Assembly: GCA_963837755.1 (NCBI GenBank)
Contig: CAWIOP010000001.1
Coordinates: 620,001 to 684,000 of the forward strand
Reading direction: 5' to 3'
DNA from: JADGHX01 sp963837755
GTDB taxonomy: Bacteria; Pseudomonadota; Gammaproteobacteria; Steroidobacterales; Steroidobacteraceae
DNA: 64,000 nt
Part shown: piece after piece, positions 53,158 through 62,217 of the stretch
Layout: the number at the start of each line of letters is the position of its first letter
Position numbering within the stretch: the first letter of the stretch is position 1
Program-made: the position numbers and the translations under genes
Notes under the pieces: model-generated
Seen by the model: only the letters and a program-made list of their open reading frames with translations
The model's database searches: none
What the model was told of the DNA's origin: nothing

Positions 53158-53181
53158 GGGCCGGATGTTTGCACCCGGCCC
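53158..53181 (-). terminator. Hairpin with T run on the minus strand
   Basis: Arms GGGCCGG/CCGGCCC around a ten-base loop, with five T residues following on the minus strand. No minus-strand gene ends here, so it may serve the plus-strand DUF971 gene as a bidirectional structure. The flanking 53102-53453 interval holds no other supported gene. Confidence 0.4.
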
Positions 53182-53453
53182 CAAGTTACGTTTCAAGACC
53201 CCCGAATTGAGTCGACGCGATTCTGCGCATCGCGGCCTCGAAAAAGCAACCTCGAAGAGAGCTTGGCTGTACACATCTGTATCGATGCCGGTGTCGAGGG
53301 CCTGTGTCGATGGGCTACATCAGCCGGCCTGTTCCGTTCGGCCTGCCTCGCGGGGCCGGTATCGGCCGGCTTCCGCGGCCCCGGACAGGCGATGGTCTAG
53401 AATGGCGCCCGGCCGGCGCACCCCCGCCCGGCCGCGCCTGGATAAAACGACAG

Positions 53454-54224
53454 ATGAGCGATCCCAACTCGACCCGCCCGGCAAGCGACTCCCGAACCGA
53501 TTTCGGCTACGAGCGCGTGCCCTGGAACGAAAAAGCCCGGCGCGTGCGCGGCGTGTTCGACTCCGTGGCCGGCAACTACGACGTGATGAACGACCTCATG
53601 TCAGGAGGCCTGCACCGGCTGTGGAAGCAGTTCACCCTCTCGCTGGCCAACCTGCGCCCCGGCCAGAAAGCCCTGGACGTGGCCGGCGGCACCGGCGACC
53701 TCGCGGCGGGGCTTGCGAAACAGGTGGGCGAGCGCGGGCTCGTGGTGCTCACGGATATCAACGCCGCCATGCTGGCGCACGGGCGGGACCGGCTCATCAA
53801 TGAAGGCCTGGTCACCAACACACGCTGCGCGCAGGTGAATGCGGAGAAGCTCCCCTTCGCAGACAGCACCTTCGACTGCGTAACCATCGGCTTCGGCCTG
53901 CGCAACGTCACGGACAAGCCCGCCGCCCTCGCCTCCATGAGGCGCGTTCTCAAACCGGGCGGGCAATTGCTGGTGCTGGAGTTCTCCCAGCCCGCGGCGG
54001 TGATCAAGCCGCTGTACGACACCTATTCCTTCCGTGTGCTGCCGCTGCTGGGCAAGCTCGTGGCGAAGGACGAGGCAAGCTACCGCTACCTCGCCGAATC
54101 GATCCGCATGCATCCGAACCAGGAAACGCTGCTCGGCATGATGAAAGACGCCGGCCTCGAAGGCTGCCGCTACCACAACCTCACAGGCGGCGTGGTCGCC
54201 GTTCATCGCGGGTACCGGTACTGA
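53454..54224 (+). CDS. ubiE: Ubiquinone/menaquinone biosynthesis C-methyltransferase UbiE
   Basis: A 256-residue SAM-dependent methyltransferase that methylates the benzoquinol ring of ubiquinone. Signatures: VRGVFDSVAGNYDVMNDLMSGG cut at residues 33-54, SAM-binding ALDVAGGTGDLA, and the UbiE patterns GFGLRNVTDKPAAL and LVLEFSQP near residue 170. The ATG at 53454 gives a short variable N-terminus. ubiJ follows after 20 bp and ubiB overlaps ubiJ. Confidence 0.97.
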   Translation: MSDPNSTRPASDSRTDFGYERVPWNEKARRVRGVFDSVAGNYDVMNDLMSGGLHRLWKQFTLSLANLRPGQKALDVAGGTGDLAAGLAKQVGERGLVVLTDINAAMLAHGRDRLINEGLVTNTRCAQVNAEKLPFADSTFDCVTIGFGLRNVTDKPAALASMRRVLKPGGQLLVLEFSQPAAVIKPLYDTYSFRVLPLLGKLVAKDEASYRYLAESIRMHPNQETLLGMMKDAGLEGCRYHNLTGGVVAVHRGYRY

Positions 54225-54244
54225 CGCCGCGCGCCGCTCGCAAG

Positions 54245-54850
54245 ATGCTGACCTCCACCATTGAGAATGTGTTGAACCGCGGCCTGCCGCGCTCGCCGCG
54301 CGCGCGGCAGCTTTGCAGGGAGCTCGAAGGGCATCGCGTGGGCGTCGACGTGAGCGGCATTACTCGCATGCTGGTTGAATCCACGGGTGAAACGCTGCGC
54401 CTCACGCGCGAGCTTTCCGCGAGCGCGGAAGCCGAAATCGCCGGTGGGCCCTTGAGCCTGCTGACGCTCGTGAGCGCTTCGCCGGAAGCCGTGCTCCAGC
54501 GCGGCGACGTGCAGATTCGAGGAGACGTGGAGCTGGCGCAGAAGTTTCGTGAGCTCGCGATGCTGCTGCGGCCGGACCTCGAGGACGAATTGTCGAAGGT
54601 GGTCGGCGACGTGCCGGCTCACCAGATCGGGCGTTTCGCCCGCGCAGCTCTCGGGTGGGGGCGCAACGCCGCTGCCACCACGGTTCGGAATGTCGCGGAA
54701 TATCTTGCGCACGAGCGGCAGCACCTGGTGCCGCGCGCTGAAGGCGATCAATTGTTGAAAGGTGTGGATACCCTGCGCGAGAACGTCGACCGCATCGAGG
54801 CGCGCATAGAGTTGCTCGCGCGGAACTCCGCCCGAAAGACCGACAAGTGA
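54245..54850 (+). CDS. ubiJ: Ubiquinone biosynthesis accessory factor UbiJ (SCP2 domain)
   Basis: A 201-residue protein with an SCP2 sterol-carrier-like domain in the first 110 residues (EGHRVGVDVSGITRMLVEST, then SLLTLVSASPEAVLQRGDVQIRGDVELAQ) and a helical C-terminus (ERQHLVPRAEGDQLLKGVDTLRENVDRIEARIELL in parts). UbiJ binds ubiquinone intermediates and works in the Ubi complex with UbiK, encoded at 17.8 kb. It sits in the standard ubiE-ubiJ-ubiB order. Confidence 0.93.
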   Translation: MLTSTIENVLNRGLPRSPRARQLCRELEGHRVGVDVSGITRMLVESTGETLRLTRELSASAEAEIAGGPLSLLTLVSASPEAVLQRGDVQIRGDVELAQKFRELAMLLRPDLEDELSKVVGDVPAHQIGRFARAALGWGRNAAATTVRNVAEYLAHERQHLVPRAEGDQLLKGVDTLRENVDRIEARIELLARNSARKTDK

Positions 54851-56487
54851 AGCTGCGCGTGCTGGCCCGCATGCTCGAGATTCAGCGCGTGCTGCTGCGG
54901 CATGGGCTGGACGATTTCGTCCGCGCCACTCATCTGTATAGGCCGCTACGGTTCGTGTTCTTCCTGTCGCCGGGCATGTGGTTCGCGCGGCGGGCGCGTG
55001 CAACGCGCGGCGAGCGGCTGCGGCTCGCTTTGCAGGAGCTCGGCCCCATCTTCGTGAAGTTCGGGCAGGCCGTTTCCACACGGCGGGATCTGCTGCCGAA
55101 CGACATAGCCGAAGAGCTCGCAAAACTGCAGGACCGCGTGCCGCCCTTCGACGGCGCCGTGGCACGCGGCATCGTGGAGGCGGCCTACGGCAGGCCTGTC
55201 ACCGAACTGTTCACGGAGTTCGAAGAGACGGCGCTCGCGGCCGCGTCCATCGCGCAGGTGCATGCCGCGAAGCTGCCGAACGGCAAGGAAGTCGTGGTCA
55301 AGGTGCTGCGGCCGGGCATGCGCGAGGAGATCGCGCGCGATCTCGAAGTGCTCTACGCGCTTGCCGACCTCGCGCAACGCTACTGGCCCGACGCGCGCCG
55401 GCTGCGGCCGCTGGAGATCGTGGCCGAGTACGAGAAGACGATTCTCGACGAGCTCGACCTGATGCGCGAGGCGGCGAACGCCGCGCAACTCAAGCGCAAC
55501 TTCGCGGGCTCGCCGCTGCTCTACGTGCCCGAGGTGTACTTCGACCTCTGCCACGTGGGCGTGATGGTGATGGAACGCATCCGCGGCGTGCCCATCAGCG
55601 ACATGGCCGCGCTGCGCGCCGCCGGCACGGACATCCCGAAACTCGCGAAGAACGGCGTGGAGATCTTCTTCACGCAGGTGTTCCGCCACAACTTCTTCCA
55701 TGCGGACATGCACCCAGGCAACATCTTCGTGCTCATCGAAGACCCGGTGAACCCGCGCTACGCGGCCATAGACTTCGGCATCGTGGGCACGCTCGACCCG
55801 CGCGACCAGCATTACCTCGCGGAGAACTTCCTGGCGGTGTTCGACCGGGACTACCGGCGCGTCGCCGTGCTGCACGTGGAGTCTGGCTGGGTGCCGCCGA
55901 ACACACGCGTGGATGAGATGGAGAGCGCCATTCGCACTGTGTGCGAGCCCATCTTCGACAAGCCCATCAAGGACATCTCGTTCGGCACGCTGCTGCTGCG
56001 GCTGTTCGAGATCTCGCGCCGCTTCAATATGGAAGTGCAGCCGCAGCTCATCCTGCTGCAGAAGACGCTGTTCAACATCGAAGGCCTCGGGCGCGATCTC
56101 TACCCAGACCTCGACATCTGGAACACCGCAAGCCCGATCCTGCGGGACTGGATGCGCGAACGCGTGGGCGTGCGCTCCGTCCTGCGCAGCCTGCGCAAGC
56201 AGTGGCCGGACATCGTGGACGCCGCGCGCGTGTTGCCCGGCCTTCTCGCGCACACGGTTCAGCGCGCCCAGAACGGCACGCTCAGCGTGCAGGTGCAGGC
56301 TCCCGAGATCGAAGGATTGAAACTCGCGCTGCGCGCGTCCAACAGACGGCGCGATGCCGTGACGGTTGGCGCGGTCATACTGCTCTGTGGCCTTTTCTGG
56401 CTCATGGTCGACCGCCATCCGGAGTGGCCGGGCTGGGTGTTGTCCGCGTTTGGCGCGGGTTGGTTACTGACCGCGTGGCGGCGATGA
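54847..56487 (+). CDS. ubiB: Ubiquinone biosynthesis ATPase/kinase-like protein UbiB
   Basis: A 546-residue atypical kinase-like ATPase. The KxGQ motif is in FVKFGQAVSTRRDLLP near residue 73, the Ala-rich loop in ALAAASIAQVHAAKL, the Lys in EVVVKVLRPG, and the catalytic-like HADMHPGN and DFGIVG in the last third of the domain. Two membrane helices end the protein (VGAVILLCGLFWLMV and WVLSAFGAGWLLTAW). It helps extract ubiquinone precursors from the membrane. GTG start, overlapping ubiJ by 4 bp. Confidence 0.97.
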   Translation: MKLRVLARMLEIQRVLLRHGLDDFVRATHLYRPLRFVFFLSPGMWFARRARATRGERLRLALQELGPIFVKFGQAVSTRRDLLPNDIAEELAKLQDRVPPFDGAVARGIVEAAYGRPVTELFTEFEETALAAASIAQVHAAKLPNGKEVVVKVLRPGMREEIARDLEVLYALADLAQRYWPDARRLRPLEIVAEYEKTILDELDLMREAANAAQLKRNFAGSPLLYVPEVYFDLCHVGVMVMERIRGVPISDMAALRAAGTDIPKLAKNGVEIFFTQVFRHNFFHADMHPGNIFVLIEDPVNPRYAAIDFGIVGTLDPRDQHYLAENFLAVFDRDYRRVAVLHVESGWVPPNTRVDEMESAIRTVCEPIFDKPIKDISFGTLLLRLFEISRRFNMEVQPQLILLQKTLFNIEGLGRDLYPDLDIWNTASPILRDWMRERVGVRSVLRSLRKQWPDIVDAARVLPGLLAHTVQRAQNGTLSVQVQAPEIEGLKLALRASNRRRDAVTVGAVILLCGLFWLMVDRHPEWPGWVLSAFGAGWLLTAWRR

Positions 56488-56555
56488 GCCGCGCATAACG
56501 CTACTGCGGTTTGTGGACTGGCCTGCGCGCCGCTGTTAGCCTCCCGCGCCTTCCC

Positions 56556-57956
56556 ATGCAACGTCACTCCCTCACAGAGGGCTCCATCAGTCGGGGCCTC
56601 CTTCTCTTCGCGCTGCCTATTCTCTACGGCAACGTCCTGCAGACTTTGAATGCGTCGGTGAATGCATTCTGGGTCGGGCGTTTCCTGGGCGAAGCCGCGC
56701 TCACCGCCACATCGAACGCCAACACACTACTGTTCCTGCTGCTCGGTGGCGTGTTCGGCCTGTCGATGGCGTCGAGCATTCTGGTGGGCATGTATCTCGG
56801 CGGCAAGCGCATGGCCGACGCCAAGCGCGTGGTCGGCACGAGCGCCACGTTCTTCTTCGCGATTTCGCTCGTCATGACCGTTGCGGGCGCCGTGTTCTGC
56901 GAGCCCATTCTGGTGGCCATGAAGACGCCGCCGGATTCGCTGCCACTCGCCATTGCGTATACGCGCGTCATCTTCTACGGGCTGCCGTTCAGCTACATGT
57001 ATGCGTTCGTGATGTCCGTGCTGCGTGGCGCGGGCGACTCGAAGACGCCGTTCATGTTCCTGCTGGTGTCGGTGGCACTCGACATCATTCTCAACCCGCT
57101 GCTCATCTTCGGCATCGGGCCGCTGCCCAGGCTCGGCATCGCCGGTTCGGGGTGGGCCACGCTGTTCGCCCAGGCGTTCACATTGCTTGCGCTGATCGTG
57201 CATCTTTATCGCATCAAGCATCCGCTGCGCATCGGCGCGCATGAGCTTGGGCTGCTGAAGCCGCACGCGTCGATGATCCGCACGCTCATCGTGAAGGGCG
57301 TGCCGATGGGCTTGCAGCTGTTCGTGATCTCGCTGAGCGGCGTGCTGATGATCACGCTGGTGAATCGCTTCGGCACGGACACTACCGCGGCCTTCGGCGC
57401 CACGTTCCAGGTCTGGCAGTACGTGCAGATGCCGGCATTCGCCATCGGCATGGCGGTCTCATCGATGGCCGCGCAGAACGTAGGCGCGCAGAAGTGGGAT
57501 CGTGTACACGCCATCGCGCGCTCCGGCGTGCTGTTCAGCGTGTTGCTGACGACTTCCATCGTGGTGGTCATCGAGATTTTCAGCGCACAGGCGCTGGGGT
57601 TGTTCCTGCCGGCAGGCTCGGTCGCGCTCGCCACTGCGGAGCACCTGAACCTCATCGCCGCGGGGTCGTTCATCCTGCTCGGCGTGTCGATGGTGCTGTT
57701 CGGCGTGGTTCGCGCAACCGGCGCCGTGTTGCCACCGCTCGTGATTCTCACGCTGTCGCTGCTGGTGATTCGCTTCCCGGTGGCGCTGATGTTCATCGAC
57801 GAGTGGAAGGCCGATGCCATCTGGTGGAGCTTCCCCATCTCCGCGGTCGTAGCCGTCGTTCTCTCGGTGGGCTACTACAAGTGGGGAAGCTGGCGCACGG
57901 TGCGCATGGGCGGCGGCTTGGCGCGGCCTGTTGTGCCTGCGCCTGGCGCGGAGTGA
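56556..57956 (+). CDS. MATE family efflux transporter
   Basis: A 466-residue inner-membrane antiporter with twelve predicted helices. N-terminal features fit the MATE fold: ISRGLLLFALPILYGNVLQTL and VNAFWVGRFLGEAALTA; the second half repeats the pattern (KGVPMGLQLFVISLSGVLM, then PAFAIGMAVSSMAAQNVGA). MATE proteins export cationic drugs in exchange for Na+ or H+. An in-frame upstream ATG at 56511 would add 15 residues without conservation. The gene is 69 bp downstream of ubiB. Confidence 0.93.
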   Translation: MQRHSLTEGSISRGLLLFALPILYGNVLQTLNASVNAFWVGRFLGEAALTATSNANTLLFLLLGGVFGLSMASSILVGMYLGGKRMADAKRVVGTSATFFFAISLVMTVAGAVFCEPILVAMKTPPDSLPLAIAYTRVIFYGLPFSYMYAFVMSVLRGAGDSKTPFMFLLVSVALDIILNPLLIFGIGPLPRLGIAGSGWATLFAQAFTLLALIVHLYRIKHPLRIGAHELGLLKPHASMIRTLIVKGVPMGLQLFVISLSGVLMITLVNRFGTDTTAAFGATFQVWQYVQMPAFAIGMAVSSMAAQNVGAQKWDRVHAIARSGVLFSVLLTTSIVVVIEIFSAQALGLFLPAGSVALATAEHLNLIAAGSFILLGVSMVLFGVVRATGAVLPPLVILTLSLLVIRFPVALMFIDEWKADAIWWSFPISAVVAVVLSVGYYKWGSWRTVRMGGGLARPVVPAPGAE

Positions 57957-57988
57957 TGCGCAACGACGGGCGAGCGCGACGCGGAGTG

Positions 57989-59230
57989 TCAGGACTTTAC
58001 TGCGTGGGCCCCGATCAGTGACGCGATGGGGGCGGCGTAGAGCCTTTCGCCGAATGGGAGCACCTGCTCCCCGTCGTACAGAACGACGCCCGCCTTGAAT
58101 TTTTTCCCCGTCGCGGCAAGCAGTTTCCTGAGCCCCCGAAAGTCATTCGCGCCTGCAGTGGCGGCCGATTTCACTTCCAGGCCCAGCAACTCGCCGCGGT
58201 CGTTCTCGATGACGATGTCGACTTCGTCCTGATCCTTGTCCCGGTAGTGGTAGAGCGCGCACCCGCCGTCGAGCCAGTTGGCCTGCTTCATCACTTCCGC
58301 AAAAACGAAACTCTCCAGCAAGGGCCCGAGCAGCGTGCGATCGGCTGCAACACGCTCGACACTCAATCCGCGGATGGCGGCCAGCAAGCCCGAATCCACA
58401 AAATGCAGCTTGGGCGTCTTGATGAGGCGGCTCAGGCGATTCTGCATCCACGGCTCGATTCGCCGCACGAGGAAGAGCGACTCGAGGATCGCGATGTACT
58501 GCCTGACGGTTTTATCGTTCAGCCCGATCTGAGCGCCGGTCTGGGTCAAGTTCATGAGTTGTGTCGCGTGCTCGGCAAGCACACGAAGTAGTCGAGGCAC
58601 GTGATCGAGCTTCTCGATGGAGGTCAGCTCGCGGATATCGCGCTGGACGATCGAACGAACGTATGAGCGGGCCCAGGCCTGCTGGCGGCTTGCTGATTTG
58701 CGCGTCAGCATTTCGGGGTAGCCGCCTCTGATGACGGCGCGAATCAGGTCCGTGCCAATAAGTCGGTTGGCAGGCGCGACGACCTTGCCGTCGAACGCAT
58801 TGGCCAGAAAGTCAGGCTTGCGGCCCACGATCTCCGTCAGCGACAGCGGCAGGAGGGTGATGATCTCCATGCGACCCGCGAGGCTCTCTGCAACCTTCGG
58901 CACTGTCAGCACATTCGCCGATCCCGTGAGCAGAAAACGCCCGGGACGGCGATCTTCATCAACGGACTTCTTGATGGCCCGTAGCAGGTCAGGCGCGAGC
59001 TGCACTTCGTCGATGATGGCCCGATCGAGGCCGCGCACCACGCCTGCCGGATCCGAGCGGGCCGCATGCAGCGTGCTGGGGTCATCGAGAGTAATATAAG
59101 CACGGTGGTCGCTGGCCAGGCCGCGAGCCAGGGTAGTCTTGCCACATTGACGTGGCCCCACGATCATGACGACCGGCGTATCCTCAAGCGCCTCGACGAT
59201 ATACTTTTCAGAGAATCTTTTAATTATCAA
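57989..59230 (-). CDS. AAA ATPase with DUF4143 domain
   Basis: A 413-residue protein. The N-terminal ATPase has Walker A GPRQCGKTTLARGLA and Walker B RAIIDEVQLAPDLL, plus the arginine-containing FLLTGSANVL. The C-terminal part is DUF4143, with EHATQLMNLTQTGAQIGLN, then LHFVDSGLLAAI, and a nuclease-like end DEVDIVIE...LLGLEVKSAAT that resembles PD-(D/E)XK folds. Role unknown; such genes are scattered and mobile. No ATG is available. I propose TTG at 59230, preceded by GGAAG; a TTG at 59248 lies inside the first upstream repeat. Confidence 0.88.
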   Translation of the reverse strand: MIIKRFSEKYIVEALEDTPVVMIVGPRQCGKTTLARGLASDHRAYITLDDPSTLHAARSDPAGVVRGLDRAIIDEVQLAPDLLRAIKKSVDEDRRPGRFLLTGSANVLTVPKVAESLAGRMEIITLLPLSLTEIVGRKPDFLANAFDGKVVAPANRLIGTDLIRAVIRGGYPEMLTRKSASRQQAWARSYVRSIVQRDIRELTSIEKLDHVPRLLRVLAEHATQLMNLTQTGAQIGLNDKTVRQYIAILESLFLVRRIEPWMQNRLSRLIKTPKLHFVDSGLLAAIRGLSVERVAADRTLLGPLLESFVFAEVMKQANWLDGGCALYHYRDKDQDEVDIVIENDRGELLGLEVKSAATAGANDFRGLRKLLAATGKKFKAGVVLYDGEQVLPFGERLYAAPIASLIGAHAVKS

Positions 59231-59241
59231 TATGTTACTTC

Positions 59242-59322
59242 CGTCCAATCCGGATTAAATGTCCGTCCAATCCGGATTATAAGCTCGTCCAATCCGGATT
59301 GGCGGCCCGTCCAATCCGGATC
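59242..59322. repeat. Four 22-bp-spaced palindromic repeats upstream of the DUF4143 ATPase
   Basis: CGTCCAATCCGGATT occurs at 59242, 59264, 59286 and (with a final C) 59308, exactly 22 bp apart. Each full copy contains the perfect palindrome AATCCGGATT. The spacers (AAATGTC, ATAAGCT, GGCGGCC) differ. Two helical turns between sites would place bound dimers on one face of the DNA. Confidence 0.92.
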
Positions 59323-59447
59323 GGCAGCAGCCGCGGACCGTGCAACGCTGCGTCGCAAGTCGAGCCCACCCTGCATTTCCATCTGCCAGAATGCAGATAG
59401 TCGCGACGCGGGGCGACTGGCATCTACAATGTCGCGGAAATCATCAA

Positions 59448-59663
59448 TACCGCGAGCACGGTGACCTTCAGCGCTACTTCGGCGAGTTCCGCGAATATTT
59501 GTTTACCCAGGACAATGCGCTCGACCAACTCGCCGCGAGGCTCGACGGGTGCGTCGCGCTCATGTGTTTCGAGCGAAACCCCGCTGAGTGCCATCGCTCC
59601 ATTGTCGCCGCGGCGCTGGCCGATCGGCTCGGCACGAAGGTCACCCATCTCACGGTGCCGTAG
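59448..59663 (+). pseudogene. DUF488-family C-terminal fragment
   Basis: The frame YREHGDLQRYFGEFREYLF, then VALMCFERNPAECHRSIVAAAL and a stop, is the second half of a DUF488 protein, with the typical C-x-E-x2-P-x2-CHR motif. The N-terminal half is absent; upstream lies the palindrome array and, divergently, the DUF4143 gene. An open frame extends back to 59340 but its first part is not DUF488-like. Confidence 0.65.
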
Positions 59664-59733
59664 CGTTCCTACGGCTGATCGCGCCCACCCAAACCTGCTA
59701 GCCTCGCGTCTTCAAAAAGGGGGAGCCGATTCA

Positions 59734-60912
59734 ATGCCGTGGCGACGCCGTCCATTTCGCGACACGAATCTTTCGCGCGCGCTCAACATCAGCCACCTGC
59801 GCGAGATCGCGAGCCGCAGCGTGCCGCATTTCGTGTTCGAGTACGTCGAGGGCGGGTCGGAGGATGAAGCCTCGCTCCGAAACAACCGGAGCGCGTTCGA
59901 GTCGTATCGATTCGTGCCTCAGACGCTGGTGGACACCACGGCGCGCCACCACCGCACGCAGCTGTTCGGGTCGCAGATCGATGCGCCGCTCGTCATCGCG
60001 CCCACCGGCATGAATGGCATTCTTCGGCAGGATGGCGATCTGCTTCTGGCGAAAGCCGCCGCTGCGGCGGGAATCCCGTTCTGCCTGAGCACGGTCTCGA
60101 CGACGCGGCTCGAAAGAATTGCGTCGGAAGCCGGCGGGCGGCTGTGGATGCAGCTCTACGTGATGAAGAACCGCAAGGTCGCGGAGAACATCGTCTCCCG
60201 CGCGCGCGCGGCGGGCTTCGAAGCGCTGGTGTTCACCACAGACGCGAACGTGTTCGGCCACCGCGAATGGGACCGCCGCAACTACCTGCGCCCCGGCCGG
60301 CCGACGATCCGCAACGCGCTCGACATGCTGCGCCACCCCCGCTGGCTACTCGATGTGGTGCTGAGCAAGGGCGTGCCCCAGTTCGTGAACTTCGCGGACT
60401 TCCTGCCGCCGGGCGGCGCCAGCGCCATCGGCGGAAGCACCATCATTCCCACGCTGTTCAGCCCGGACATCACGTGGGACGACATCGCGTGGCTGCGCGG
60501 CATCTGGGACCGCAAGCTGCTCATCAAAGGCGTGCTGAGCGTGGCGGATGCGGAGCGCGCAGCGGCGCTCGGCTGCGACGGCATCATCCTCACCAACCAC
60601 GGCGGCCGGCAGCTCGACTCGTGCGTGGCGCCGTTCGAGATGGTTCCGGAAATCTCGGCGGCCGTCGGGAACCGGATGACGGTGGTCGTCGACAGCGGTT
60701 TCCGCCGCGGCGCTGACGTAGTGAAGGCGCTCGCGCTGGGCGCGAATGCCGTGATGATCGGCCGCGCTACACTCTATGGCCTCACCGCCGGCGGTGAACC
60801 TGGCGTGCGCCGCGCGCTGGAAATCCTCACCTCGGAAATCGACCGCGTGCTCGGCCAGCTCGGCGTCCGTTCCCTCGAAGAGCTCGGCCCGCACCTGCTG
60901 CGTAAATCGTAA
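59734..60912 (+). CDS. FMN-dependent alpha-hydroxyacid oxidase/dehydrogenase (LldD-like)
   Basis: A 392-residue enzyme of the lactate/glycolate oxidase family. FMN-binding and catalytic words are in order: FEYVEGGSEDEASLRNN, PLVIAPTGMNG, LSTVSTTRLERI, LWMQLYV, LVFTTDANVFGHREWDRRN, KGVLSVADAERA, the catalytic His in ILTNHGGRQLDS and VVDSGFRRGADVVKALALGA. Substrate is a 2-hydroxyacid such as L-lactate or mandelate. A GGGGGAG site precedes the ATG. It seems to stand alone. Confidence 0.93.
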   Translation: MPWRRRPFRDTNLSRALNISHLREIASRSVPHFVFEYVEGGSEDEASLRNNRSAFESYRFVPQTLVDTTARHHRTQLFGSQIDAPLVIAPTGMNGILRQDGDLLLAKAAAAAGIPFCLSTVSTTRLERIASEAGGRLWMQLYVMKNRKVAENIVSRARAAGFEALVFTTDANVFGHREWDRRNYLRPGRPTIRNALDMLRHPRWLLDVVLSKGVPQFVNFADFLPPGGASAIGGSTIIPTLFSPDITWDDIAWLRGIWDRKLLIKGVLSVADAERAAALGCDGIILTNHGGRQLDSCVAPFEMVPEISAAVGNRMTVVVDSGFRRGADVVKALALGANAVMIGRATLYGLTAGGEPGVRRALEILTSEIDRVLGQLGVRSLEELGPHLLRKS

Positions 60913-61021
60913 GGAATCACAAACCTCAAGACGGCGGATCGCGCGAGGCGGGCCTTGGCGGGCACGTGGCGACGCAGGATTACGGCGCCACGAGGCCCCG
61001 CAGGATGCGGTCTTACGGGGA

Positions 61022-61978
61022 CTAAGAGCCGCTCAGCTTCGCCTTATTCGCCTCGAAGAAGGCGCGAATGCTGGTGGGCGCGCGGCCAGTGAGTTTCTGC
61101 ACGTCGCCGCTCACGATGGAGGCCGACGGGCCACCGAAAGCGCGCGGCGGCGGAGCGGCCGGGTCTGACTGCACCACCTGGATGGACTTACCCGTGACGG
61201 CCGATGCCGCGGCGGCTATCTCGGCCTGGCCGACGAGCTCGGGCCCGGTGATCTCGTACGCCTTGTTGTCGTGGCCGGGCGTCGTAAGCACCGCCACCGC
61301 GGCAGCGGCGCAGTCCTCGCGCGTGACATAGCCGACCTTGTTCTCGTTCGGCACGGCGGTAGCGCGGCCATCGGCAACCATCCTGGCCGCGGCGGCGACG
61401 ATGGCGTCCTGGTAGATGGAGTTGCGCAGGAAGGTGTAGGCCACGCCGCTGTTCCTGAGCAGCTCTTCGGTCTGCGAGTGGTCGGCGCCGAGGCCGGCCG
61501 TGTCGCCTTTGGAAAGCGCGATCCATGACGTATAGGCGATCTGTTTCACGCCCGCCGCCTTCGCGGCCTCGATGGCGCGCCGATGTGCCTCCGGGCGCGG
61601 CACCTTGCCGAAGCCGATGCTGATCAACAGCATGCGCGTTCCGCTGGCATAGGCCGCCGGCAGCGACTCGGGCTTCTCGAATTCCCCGAAGCGCACGCTG
61701 GCGCCCTGCTTCGCATACTGCTCGAGCGAATCCGGCGAGCGGCTGACGAGAATCAGGTTCTTCGCCGGCACGCCCTTCGCCAGCAGCCCTTTCACGACGA
61801 GGCCGCCGAGCTGGCCGGACGCGCCGGACACGATGATCTTGTCCTGGCTCCCGGCAGCCTGTGCATTCGCGGTGTTCGCCGCCATGAGAAGTGCTCCAAA
61901 CGCCAGCGCCATCAGCGTGGCGGCAATCAGAATGTTGCGGGTGGCAGGCAACCCGAGGCGGTTCGCGGACGCCGTCAT
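61022..61978 (-). CDS. NmrA-like SDR-fold protein with a signal peptide
   Basis: A 318-residue protein with an N-terminal hydrophobic export signal (ILIAATLMALAFGALLMAANTANAQA) followed by an atypical SDR domain: nucleotide loop IIVSGASGQLGGLVVKGLL, then YTSWIALSKGD, HSQTEELLRNSGVAYTFLRNSIY and GYVTREDCAAAAVAVL, as in NmrA/QOR2-type NAD(P)-binding proteins. These are normally cytoplasmic, so an exported copy is odd because the periplasm lacks NAD(P). The ATG at 61978 is the first before the signal. An internal start after the signal would restore a cytoplasmic protein but no good codon is seen. Confidence 0.85.
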   Translation of the reverse strand: MTASANRLGLPATRNILIAATLMALAFGALLMAANTANAQAAGSQDKIIVSGASGQLGGLVVKGLLAKGVPAKNLILVSRSPDSLEQYAKQGASVRFGEFEKPESLPAAYASGTRMLLISIGFGKVPRPEAHRRAIEAAKAAGVKQIAYTSWIALSKGDTAGLGADHSQTEELLRNSGVAYTFLRNSIYQDAIVAAAARMVADGRATAVPNENKVGYVTREDCAAAAVAVLTTPGHDNKAYEITGPELVGQAEIAAAASAVTGKSIQVVQSDPAAPPPRAFGGPSASIVSGDVQKLTGRAPTSIRAFFEANKAKLSGS

Positions 61979-62217
61979 GAGCTTCGCCCCCCAGTTTCGA
62001 ATTCGTGAGCGGGCATGGTAGCTCCGCGCCTCTGCCGGCCGTGCCCCGAAGCGAATACGCGGCTGACCTTCGGACGAGACCGATGGGACGCCGGCATTAT
62101 TGCGGGCCTGCCGGGGCATTGCGCGTCGGGCAACCGGCGCGGCCACCAGTGCTCCGCGAAGGCGGCGAGCTTCTGCGCGAGTTGATCCTGTGCTGCATGC
62201 GCCTACACTCCTTTCCG

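Noticed and set aside
53158..53181. CRISPR-like or small RNA gene between DUF971 and ubiE
   Set aside because: Only a single hairpin is seen, with no repeats or promoter.
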